Shown here: one piece after another, positions 1 through 11,150 of the stretch | How the letters are laid out: every line of letters begins with the position of its first letter | How positions within the stretch are numbered: position 1 is the first letter of the stretch | Assembly: GCA_016648135.1 (NCBI GenBank) | Contig: JADDOH010000498.1 | Location: 310,001-374,000 of the forward strand | Length of the DNA stretch: 64,000 bases | Direction of reading: 5' to 3' | Origin: Agrypnia vestita | Taxonomy: Eukaryota > Arthropoda > Insecta > Trichoptera > Phryganeidae | Notes under the pieces: model-generated | Told to the model about the DNA's origin: nothing | What the model saw: only the letters and a program-made list of their open reading frames with translations | Databases searched by the model: none | Program-made: the position numbers and the translations under genes

Positions 1-1044
1 GACGTTTAAAATATATGGGAACGCAAGTCATGCTTGCGTACTATTATTAGAATTTTAAATGTTTTAAGTCTAGAATTGAAAAAAACGTATTTATATTTCT
101 CCAATAATTTAGGTGTTGTAAAAAAAAAGTAAACAACAATTTTTCTTATATCACTGTTTTTTAATTTTTAAACACGTTTTAAAGTGATTTTTTTATGAAA
201 AATGATTGGACTACGCGAGTGCGTCCGCCTCTCCCGGCTGGTGCGCGGATTGTGATCTCCAAACTGCGTAATTTTTTGACACATTTCATACTATGGAATT
301 TTTATTTTTAAATATTAATTAACGTGTTTTTTATAAAAAAAATTAGCTTTTTAATAGTGAATGAAGACTCAAAGTGCGAATATAGATACAATATATCGTT
401 TAAAATCATATTTTTATATGAATAAACAACATTTGAAAATGACCAAAAATCGTAAATATTTAAGCATGTTTGAAAAATGATATCTTTTTTAATATTGAAT
501 ATTTCTTAATTTCCTACGTACAGATTCTAGATAATTAAGTAAACTTTATATGTATGAAAAAACATATTATGCTTACATACAAATTTTAAACGAATCACAC
601 TTTGCCCGGGAACATTAAAAACGTTTTTTTTGCCGCGGCCTGTGGATTAATGCCTATATTTTTCTTAATTATTGTAAATAATGTTCAGTTTATTACTTTT
701 ATATAAGAACAAAGGTTCTATCTAAGTTATCGCCCTAAAAAAATTGCAATCTATCATATACATTCTGATATGAATAAATAATAAAAACCCACATTTTCGT
801 AAAAAAACACTGAAATATGCATTTGCAGTGAATTCACCGCCTTAAAATATTAACCAATAGCAATACGGAAAATGTAATTGTTATATAGAAAGGGTGGCAA
901 TATTGAAAGCAAAAAATAAAACCATCCATAATTCATACTTTTTATAACTATCTGAGTCTGAGTTGACACATCCCAAAATACAAAAGAAGAACCTTTAAAT
1001 TTTGGTATAAGTGAAAATCAAGTATAATTTTTATACATCTGTTG

Positions 1045-1191
1045 TACAGTAGCCGGCAAACATCTTGAAATTCTACGGCGTAGTGGGGGGAAGTTTGCGC
1101 ATCTACCTTTCCACAAAAGAGACCCAAATTTCGTCTTCTGCGCATTCCCCCACCACATCAAGGAATTTCAAGAAGTTTGCCGGCTACTTTA
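1045..1191. mobile_element. 147-bp foldback MITE, copy 1
   Basis: Near-complete inverted repeat: the left arm starts TACAGTAGCCGGCAAACATC and the right arm ends GTTTGCCGGCTACTTTA, with CCCCCAC blocks in both arms. TA is present at each tip. The second copy (22.43 kb), of the same length, is in the opposite orientation. A short open frame across it is chance. Confidence 0.8.
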
Positions 1192-1339
1192 CCAGAAATT
1201 GAAGAAAAAAAAAGTATTTTTTTGTTACATAGCGGTTTAAGATATACCCAAGGAAAATGGCTCAGCAGTAAAAAGGTTAAATTAGACAGTTCAGGAAGTT
1301 GAATTTTCCTCAAGAAGTTTAATTTATTTTTGTTTATTA

Positions 1340-1575
1340 CAATAGAACCTAATTAATTTGAAATTCAAGAGACAAAAAAAAATAGAATTATGTGACTTAA
1401 AATGTATTGCTTTATGGCGCTAGGTCTAAAAAAATTTTCTAATTTAACAGAATTACCAGGGTTTTCGAGGTATCGGGGTTAATTAACTATGACATTACAT
1501 TTTGGGACTTGTGCATTTAAAAAATTTCGAATTATGACGATTTAAGAATTATCGGGGTTCAAATAAAGGTTTATG
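1340..1575. mobile_element. pogo-like MITE, shorter and decayed copy
   Basis: Starts after TA with CAATAGAACCTAATTAATTT and contains TATCGGGGTT twice, as in the 6.5 kb element. The right end is degraded, so its limit is approximate. Confidence 0.55.
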
Positions 1576-4500
1576 GTTTCCTCATACTGGCTACCTGTGA
1601 GGAGCCATCTGTGAACTTCTCCACGGGCGGCTGCTCCCTCCCTAGATTCTGTCATCTCAGAAAATAAGTTTTGGTTAAATGACATTTTTTAACTATTGTT
1701 TTTCACTTTTTAGAATGTGTGCGACCTGTTGAACAACAAATCGGGCGACTTTCTGGAATACACAATTCATTTATTCAGGCATTGTGAAATGTGAAAAGAC
1801 TCCACGAAGAGTTGATCTTTGCAGATCTTAAATTATTTACTGCGGAGCCTTGCTGTATCAAACTACGGGATGGCGCTGATTAATAGTGGAACAAGATAAA
1901 ATCTCACCTCTCACTCTGTTACTGTTTATGACTTTTCAAGATCTCAAGTCCTTTCTTGTTACTTGTAATAAATAAGATTTAAATTCACGGAATTTTATTA
2001 TAAGTATGTAATATAATAATTATCTTATACTTCAATCTTTTTACGTTTTGTTTATAATTTTTATTGATGATATTCAAATCTTTATAATTTCGGCAGTTTC
2101 CTATTAAAATCATTTAATAAAAAAACACAATTTGAAGTTATTCCTTTTAGTATAATTGTATAATGAAATTGTATTACATATTTTAATTATGTGTATATAT
2201 ATAACTTTGTAATATGAAAAAGTATGTTCTTTTTTTTTAAATACATATGTACAAATAGAATTTTTTAAAGATTAATGCACTTGTATTAAATACAATGATA
2301 TCAGTCTATTGTAACCTAGTTTACTTCAATAAAATATAGTACTTATATATAGTTATAATTTAATTGTTCTTAAATTCAAATACGTACCTAGTTTACAGTA
2401 ATTTTTATTATACAATGTGTAATTTTTTTGAATAGTTGTGGACTATGCAACAATTTACGTACACTTTGAATACACTTACGGAATATTTTACATAAGTACT
2501 AATTCTTATGTATTACCATAATTGCGATAAATATTTCATTTAGTAATTTGTGGTACCTATTAGTGATGTCTTGTTAATACATGATCTGACAAATAAATAG
2601 TTATGGTCATTTACTTATCACAATATTTTTAAGGTTATATATTTTTCAGACAAAATATTTTTAGAGATGCAATTATAATTTTATTTATTTATTCTTGCAA
2701 TTTTGTGAGTATAGGCAACTTCATTACCATATCAGTTCTTATCATTTATAACTAAACTCTCAATAGATATGTTAATTAAAATCATTACATGCGGTATTAT
2801 AATCAGTTGTGACTTATTCACAAAACTTTAGACAAATTTAACTATGTTCTTTGAAAAAATTTCAACTCAACATTATGTGAATCCATTTGAAATGACTGTC
2901 TATTTGACATGCTTAATTTAGTGCTAATCGTCTAATTATACTCTTTTGAGAGTATTTTGTAAATATTTAAAGCAATAATTATTATAAAGAATATCAAAAA
3001 TTCGATTACATATATGTATGTACATTATTTTTGTTTGTCAAAAGATTACCTGTCTATTTTATACGACCCAGAATAGTTGAGTTTGGGGATGCAAGAACAG
3101 TGAGTAGTTCCTTAATCAATGCCAAATCTTATGACTAATCGTAGTACTATCAGTTTGTATAACTCTGCGGTATGCGCTTGCAAATTAGGTACGATTGTAA
3201 AAATAGTTTCCCTGGCCCATCCGCAACATTGAAGATTAGTATTTTCATCATGGAAACCCAATATGCATGTCAATACACTGTTTTAATTTTCATAATACAC
3301 AGTGTTATATTTTTACTGAACTTTTCTGAAATTCCATCATTTTTCCATTCTTCCGAATTAAGATTTATTCTTTACTATCGCATTTAAAAAAATATGTATT
3401 AAGTTTTTAATCGCACTGTTCTTGCACCCGATTGCATAATAATGTTATATTTATGTTGCAGAAAGCAGTTAAACAATGAATGAAGTTTTTAATCACTGTA
3501 CCATACATGACATCTTGATCAAATAATGTTTACTCTTCACAGATATAAAAAAGTAAAATATACAATACTCATTCTGTGAATGTCTACGTTACCTTCATTT
3601 CAACTTACTTTCCTTGTGTGCAATAAAATCTGTACCTAGAAAATCTTCACTGATACAAAATGATTTCCTTACGTGTACATAAATATGTATATTTTTAGTG
3701 TATCTTTTATGCACACATAAATATTTAAGTACTTTTATTATGTTCAAAGCAGAAAGGTAGACCGAGCAACTAAATGCTGTGATTTTTATTAATTTTCCGT
3801 CCAATGAGGCAATATACTATTAAAAAATTTCCACAATAAAAATCAAAAACATATTTTGACCTTTTAATGCTCAATTTAAATTTAATATAAGTAATATAAT
3901 ACAAATCAATTATTTTAATGTTAATAAGTTTTTGTATTGCCTAAATAATTATCGAGTTGGCTTCAAAGAACAACTTTATTGCATTTGTATGTTTACTCTC
4001 AACATTCCCATATGAAATTATTAAAGACAATTAATTTAATAATATATGATTACATCACTCATAGTTTATAGAATATATATACATTATATATAAATCATAA
4101 TATATAGACTTTTAGCTACGATTAAGGATTTTTCGTTTACTTATAAAACATTCTACATTCATTCACGACTATTTGTTGATACAAATATTCTAGTATCTAG
4201 GGCCCCATTCCAAAATGTAATATATTGCGCATGTAAAAAAACTAGTGGAGTATGCCATAGAGCCCCAATTTATCAAGTATCAATGTGACTTTATACATTA
4301 CTTAGTGCCTCGACAAAAAGATAGAAACCGGTGACGCTTCCCACAGACGTTAACAGAATTGTGTGCGGACAGTTTTTTTACATCATCTAGTTCTGATATT
4401 TTTTGCTGTGGATTGATTTTATTTTTATTTTACGTCTCAAAACTTTTATTGCATTAAATGCACATTCTTTTATTTCTATTAGTTGAGGATTGATATTATA

Positions 4501-6525
4501 AATTAGCCTTTTAAATAATTTCTAATATTTATTTTGTTTACCTTCCACAATTGAAATAATTTGTATTTCATTAGTGGAAATGAATGTTTGTAGTACTTTT
4601 CAATACTAAAATTCAAGCATTTTAAAGTATTTCCTAATTGAAATACATAATTCCAATGATGGATTCTTTTGGATCAATATTACTATTTGTAATTTTTAAT
4701 TTTTTGACACTTTCCCAGTCACAATTTGGTTTTTAATAAGATTTTGACAGTTTTTTAATATTAATTAAATATGTTGTTATTACCGAAATCTCAGAGAAGC
4801 TATTGAACATGGATATATCTTCTGTTATTTTGACTTACGGAGAATTTCCAAATGCAAATATGTAATGAAATCCTACAAATGATTGAGTGTAATTTAGTAG
4901 TTAGATATGGTAAGAATATTTTAGTCTGTAAGCATTGAATTTATTTTGACTGTACCTGTGTATTGTGTATTTGTTGTTATTTTATTATTATTATTATTAT
5001 TCTGTTATTTTACTATGGCATTAGTTCAACTATTTGAAAATACATTGTAAGAATATATGTACTTTTTTAAAATGTACCTATGATTTCATTTTAACATTGG
5101 GAGATATGATCACAAATTACACATATTTCTTTTAGAGTTTTTAAGAAATCGATTTGCCTAATTCCTTTATATTTATAAGTAGACTAGGAGTATGACAGAA
5201 CTTTTAAGACTATGTCTAATACAGATTTTATTAATATTTTTCAGTCGTAGTTAATGATTTTTAATCTATGAACTCTTACAAATATCTCTACCACTCGTTA
5301 AAAAAATATGCATTCTTTAGTTGTACAATATTTCAGTATGTAATAACGTGTAATATTTTATAATCTAAATAATATTTTAAGAGCTCATCTGTGTGAGGTA
5401 CTTTAGATGCACTTAATTTATTGCGAATAAAATATCATTCTTACAATAGTATCCGGTTAATTAGCCCCAAAAACTGCGAATCCAGGTTCCCATCGTTATC
5501 CTAACACAGCTGGACATTAATAATTTCACCACAAAGTTGAAACCTTCATTCAGAAGAAAAAATATTCTTCGAACAATTACACTTGAACTTGTTGAAGCTA
5601 CACTTCGATTGAAGCGAATGTTTTGTAACCGTTTTGTTACATTTATATTCTGTACCTTTAAGATGTTTTGATTATGATTAAAAATGAATTATACAAAATC
5701 CAATAACATGTTTGGTCCCAGACTGAGCAAGAGAGTTTGAAAATGATAAAATGGCCATTACTACAGCTGTTTTGATAAATGTTTCCAGAGAACCGTTATA
5801 CCTGAATCGGCATTGGAAGTGAAGTATTTTCGGGGCAATTGAAATTAATGAATCCATAAAATTAAATATTTGTAAATATTGAGATATTGTAGAAATTTTC
5901 ATACGTATTTTTTAAAATGATGAAGATTTGATGATTCACATTCTAGCACTCTGAATGCTGAAATCTATTTGATTGATCAAATGAGAATACTTAAAAATGT
6001 AGGTGGGATATAATTACATATATGATAATTAAAGATAATATAATAATATAACTGGACATTCCCATCTTTATATATGAATCCTTCCTAAGTTTAATTCTAG
6101 TCCTTAAAGTCTATCAATCTTGATTTAGTTTATAGAAACCACAAAACACATGATTAATATGTGTAGGAGTTATTTCAGTGCCACAATAAAATTATCCTTG
6201 CAATATTTAGATAAAATGTTAGAAGCACTTTCAAATATGTAGATAAATTATTATTAGATGTACCTCTTATTGGGAGTGATTAACAATTTAAAGAAAGTGT
6301 TTAAATTAAATCATTTAAATGTAATTCCACCACAAATTCACAGTTTCAAAATTAAAATTAATTTAAAGTAATCTGATACAACTTTTTTAAATAAATAAAA
6401 TGTTTTATAAGAACAATTTAATCACTAAGTTTTGATCCACATTGAGGCACCCATAATCTTCAGAGACAACATTAGAAACGAGAATAATGGGTGTCTCCAT
6501 TCAAAGAGCTTAGGCTTATATATTA
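1576..6525. other. AT-rich intergenic DNA, nothing recognised
   Basis: About 5 kb with stops in all frames, many (A/T)n runs, and no identifiable gene, RNA or repeat. The few 60-75 codon frames are low complexity. 1-1044 and 7056-8777 are alike. Confidence 0.7.
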
Positions 6526-7055
6526 CAATAAAACCTCGTTAATTCAAAATTCAAGGGACCTAAAAAAACATATCGAATTACTCGGAACTCCGTTAATTCG
6601 AAATTCAAGGAACAAAAAAAATTAAAAATCCAAATAAAATTGCAAAAATCATGAAAAAAGTCATTAATTCAGTGAAAAACTTCTGTATTTTTGCATATTT
6701 CAAGAAATCATTTTGAAAACGAAATATTTATTATGCTAATACGAAGACCGCGACATTTATATTTCTAAAGTACCTGGTATTGATGTATTTGTTCTCACTC
6801 GCGAAAAAATTGATTTTTTTTTTAAATTTTGTAAAATTTAAAAAAAAATCTAATTATGTGAACTAAAACGTATTGATTTACGGCACAAGCGGCTAAAAAT
6901 TATTTCGAATTACGAATCACCGAGGTTTTCGAATTATCGGGGTTTATCTACTATGAAATTAGCATTTTGGGATTTAGATAGCATTTTGGGTTTTAAAATT
7001 TTCGAATTATGGAAATTTCGAATTATCGGGGTTCGAATTAACGGGGTTTTACTAT
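6526..7055. mobile_element. pogo-like MITE (530 bp)
   Basis: Flanked by TA. Ends CAATAAAACCTCGTTAATTC and (rc of right) TAGTAAAACCCCGTTAATTC are inverted repeats. Internal direct repeats of GAATTATCGGGGTT occur. AAAACCCCG(A/T)TAATTCGAA ends are typical of pogo/Tigger elements. No transposase remains. Confidence 0.75.
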
Positions 7056-8777
7056 ATTACTCAACAGTGGATTAAAACTTAGTGTTTAAATTAAATTTTT
7101 TCAATAACGAACTTCCACCCTGTGAATGAAACAATGTTAATTGTTTTATTTTATTTTTACCCTATTAATTGATGAAAAATATGTGGCAATGCGTAAATAT
7201 TGTTCTTCAGTTATTTTCTGTAAATATATACCATTTTTTTACTAAGTCAATCTTGAGCAATGGTTTTCTAAATTAATTTTCTTTTAGGGACTAAATAGTG
7301 TGAGGTTGCAGAAACTGTGAATTCATAATTTCTTTAAAATTTTGGAGACGGAAAAAGAATGGGAAATTTAGTAGATTTGCAATTTCTTACCGCCTAGTAA
7401 GACAACCGAGTACAAAATTACAAAACTGGGCACACCAACATACATCTCATATTTATCTAGCTATTTATTTTCTACATTTTTATTAACAACCGTCAAGTCA
7501 AAACAGATTTTTAATTTAAATAAGTTGAATGCAAACTGTTTTATTTTTAAATTAATTCATTTAAATGAAAGACTTACAAGTTTGCTGTTTCAAAATCATT
7601 AGATATTTTAATTTCAGTTTACTAATGAGCGAAATTAAGAAAAAAAATTAAAACTCTTCTAATCTCGCATTGTCTGTTTTTCTCATGCATGTCTTATGGA
7701 AGAAAAACTATATTTAATTTAGTAGCTGTATCTTCACCATTTATGTACATTTCAAATCATAAAGATATTAATGGTATTGAAAGATTTGGCAGATACTTTG
7801 TGGCGCAACATACTGTGTGTGTATTACAAAGTTAAAATAAAGCATACTTTTAATAAAAATAAAAATGGTAGTTTGTTTTAATTTGGATTATCAACTTCAC
7901 CACAATATATCAAAACAATACAAAAGTCGATATGTATATCAGCAATTGAATAATATACACCTAACTGTATAAACAGCATGAACTTTCTAACAATAAAGAT
8001 GTTGTACTTAATCAATAAAGTGCACTATGTGTGTTTGAATCTGTATAGTTAAAACATTTATACTAAATATGGTTTATTGAAATAAATATTAGTTGTGAAA
8101 TTATTTGTTTTAATTCAGTCCCTCAAATAAATATTTAACATAACTTTTGACCTGGTTGATCTGGACATTTGTTAAAGCTAGATTCATGAATGGTATCATT
8201 TCATTATTAATTTACATAGGTAACGATAAAGTAAGGGGGCATTCACGTACAATTGAATAGCAAACAATAAATAAAATACATACGGCACGTATTGGAAGAC
8301 AATAGGAAAGAGTCATTTCCGCACTGACACCTGACATTTAAGAATATGGAATTCTATCCTCTCTGCCAAACTAATAAATTACATAAAATAAGTCTAGGCA
8401 CCTACTTTTTTTTAAATATGATGGGGTAAAACATTTTTTGTATGGTAAACCTTTTGAGCTTGGTTGGTCAAACTCGGTCGGTATGTCATATCAAGACCAG
8501 TCAGTGGTTAATCAACTATCAATTACTAACTATAAACTCACCGTCGCGGCCGATTCACGGTGCGACATTTGACATTCCCAGTCACGCCCCTTCCCAAAAA
8601 GAATGAATAGTATCATAACTTATTATTATTTTTTGTTCATATATTATTAAATAAAAAATATTTTATTAAATAGAAATGGAAACACAGAATATGTGTCACA
8701 TTAATATTCTTACTATTTTCAATCCAAGTAAACGCTTGTTCTATGAAAATAGAATTCCATAACTTGCTGATCTCTTG

Positions 8778-8846
8778 AAATGGGGCTCATACCACCGACA
8801 ACTGGATCATTAGGCAAAAATTTTAACCACTAGACCAACAAACTCT
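8778..8846 (-). repeat. tRNA-derived SINE A fragment
   Basis: On the minus strand it reads TTGTTGGTCTAGTGGTTAA (box A type), then GATCCAG and GGTATGAGCCCCATTTCA (decayed box B). Same family as 22.0, 30.7 and 31.7 kb. Confidence 0.65.
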
Positions 8847-9049
8847 TTACTTTACTTTGACTTTGTTTATTTAATTATGTACTTTTACTTTACACATTTA
8901 ACTCTCCGGGTCATGCTGTAATGTTTTAAATCAACCTAACTATAAGTCAATTACATAAATCAATGAAAATATAATATGTTTCATATAATAATGTTATCAC
9001 AGTAGAGAAATATACTAAAAAATAACCCATAATTGAGAAAATTTTAGAG

Positions 9050-9125
9050 GTATTGTGATCTTACCGGGAATCGAGCCTGGAAACCCCGAGTAATATATCA
9101 TGCCCTCTGGACCATAGAATAAAAA
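9050..9125 (-). repeat. tRNA-derived SINE B fragment
   Basis: Minus strand: CTATGGTCCAGAGGGCATGA and box B GGCTCGATTCCCGGTAAGAT. Shares its 3' part with the 41.03 kb copy. Confidence 0.6.
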
Positions 9126-9359
9126 ATAGACACTGGACTACTTCTGCAGAAACCTTGCGAGAATATCATTTATCTCTTATATTAGTGCTAAGGTAAACTG
9201 TGATTGTGACTGACTGATGAATTGTAACGGTGATTAGTATATTGGTAATGGTAAGTGTTACTTTACAGTCGAAGTTTAGGATCTAATGTCCCGGAGATTG
9301 CTCACTAAATACATAATTTATAGTTACCAACCATCATTACAATCACAACCTATCTCCTT

Positions 9360-9510
9360 CATACTCTGTACCTGAATGCTCCCTGAAGGCAGAGAGGATA
9401 GATTCTTTACTATCCTGGCACACCACTTTTGCCTCGAACACTTACATTCATCTTCTCATGCAGTTGGTTATTGAAGCCATTAACAGCGCTATCCTCAATG
9501 TCAAAGTGGA
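9360..9510 (-). repeat. LINE 3' UTR fragment (GHV..RM family)
   Basis: GAAGGCAGAGAGGATAGATT, CACCACTTTTGCCTCGAACA and CATCTTCTCATGCAGTTGGT match the other copies at lower identity. Confidence 0.55.
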
Positions 9511-9819
9511 AAGATTGACAAGATGCAAGATGGCAAGAGGCAAGAGTATGATGTCAGAGATAAATCTGAAAGAAGAACCACTGAAAGGTTGAATGAAAAG
9601 TGTATGTATGAGCTTAATATCGACAGTGCGTGAAAACACATCAGAGAGTCCAAGGAAGTGTGCAATGTAATTGTCCAAGGGAGGAGGAAAGGAGATGCAT
9701 GGTGTGATGACGAGACAAAATAAGTTGTGAATGAGAAGAAAAAAGTGAGGTGTATTCACAGAATATAGACCAAAAAGGTGTAATCTATAAACCTACTTAT
9801 TATTTATCTATGGTGTAAT

Positions 9820-9945
9820 CTCTTGGCAGCGAAGAATGGAGGTGACACATCAACCCTGATGGTGGACCCTGCAATGGGATCCGAAACGTTGGCCAGAGAG
9901 GTCACATATACATGGCAGAATATCCCAGAAAATGAGAATGAAGGA
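9820..9945 (+). repeat. Repeat with hammerhead-like core, copy 1
   Basis: Contains CTGATGG (9856-9862), a stem GGACCC/GGGATCC with a bulged A around TGCAAT, then GAAAC (9883-9887) and GTTGG. An outer pair GTGAC/GTCAC lies on either side. A second copy is on the minus strand at 34.5-34.66 kb. This looks like the 3' end of another Penelope-like or hammerhead-bearing retroelement. Confidence 0.45.
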
Positions 9946-10699
9946 GATGAGTGAGATGACGTGTTTGTTATACTAACTCAGATCTTTTCATAACCTTTAG
10001 AAGTTTTTTAAATCGGATTACCATTATAAAAATACGTAGGTAATATAAAAATTATATACATAATTAGAAAACTTTTTTTCATTATACTTAGTAACTAAAT
10101 TCTACTTTAATATGTCTGTCAGTAAAATTACGTCTTGTTTAAATAAGAAAGAGCTGTTTAACAAATAATTGCTTTTTTTTATGTATGGATATTGTATTGA
10201 TATAAATTCCTCTTTTCTAAGATATAACGATACAACTGTGCCAATAGATGGTCAGTAACTGTAGTGACTAAAATAGTGAATTATATAAACGCTTTAAAGT
10301 ACAGAGAACACAAAGACTATTATCGTTTGAACAAAATTCAATTTTTGATCTCGATACTTACTGGCTTCAAACTGATATTTTCCGTTCCAGCCGTTACATT
10401 CAATCATGGCCGCCCATTGAAATAAGGGAAAAACAACGGTGTCCTATCTGTCACTCGAACGAAAAAAAACTAACAATACGGATATGTTTTTTCACTTTTG
10501 ACGCGTGTAGCATCCTCGTCGCCTTAATATACAAAATAAGTAATTTAGTTAAAGTTCGTCATTCATCATGCGTGCTTGATACACCTGTTTGCTTCGTAGT
10601 TATTATGCATGAATAAATCTGGTGTTTATAATTAACCGCATACACCGGACGCGAACTTTAAATACGTACCAATACGTACATACATCTTGCAAGCAACAG
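9946..10699. other. Upstream flank of the DENND2-like gene
   Basis: Mostly AT-rich with isolated GC-richer blocks around 10.4 kb (ATGGCCGCCCATTG) and 10.65 kb that might hold regulatory sites. No coding sequence seen. Confidence 0.4.
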
Positions 10700-11150
10700 G
10701 TTCCATTGAGTCGGTGTTTTTTTGCTTATTGCTAGTTTCTTGTTTACTAAGAGATTACTTGCCGTCTGGCCAGCGCTGTCTAGTGAAAGATAAAGTGACC
10801 GTATGGATAATATTATAAATATTGTCATATTGTGTGAACCGTAAAGTCAATATTTTACGAATAATAAATATGCTGAGTGATATTAATACGTTGGCGTTTT
10901 CACTTTCTTAGTGTTATTCATAAATTGTGGGTAGTGTAGTGTGGTGACAACTATTATCTTCAGTATTGCATTGTTATTGTTTGTTGCTCGCTAAGTATTT
11001 ATTAACAAGCGTGCTTGATTTGATTTTTATAGTTTTTCTTTGTGGAGGAATGACTAACATATTTTGCATCGTAAAATGTACGAATCCATATATAACGTAA
11101 CATCCAAATATGCATCCGTGTGCGAGTGTTTGAGTTGATTAATCAATAAA
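10700..11150 (+). promoter_or_regulatory. Promoter and 5' UTR area of the DENND2-like gene
   Basis: This is the 450 bases upstream of the long coding exon. An arthropod-type initiator match TCAGT lies at 10960-10964, about 190 bases before the ATG. The stretch has stops in all frames and no recognisable repeat. A TATA box at the right distance is not obvious. A 5' UTR intron cannot be excluded, as several ag/gt pairs occur. The call rests on position and the weak initiator only. Confidence 0.35.

Noticed and set aside
948..1145. Frame reading MRRRRNLGLFCGKVDAQTSP, also seen at 22.4 kb
   Set aside because: It is the chance translation of a 147-bp foldback MITE present twice; the similarity is due to the repeat, not to protein selection.
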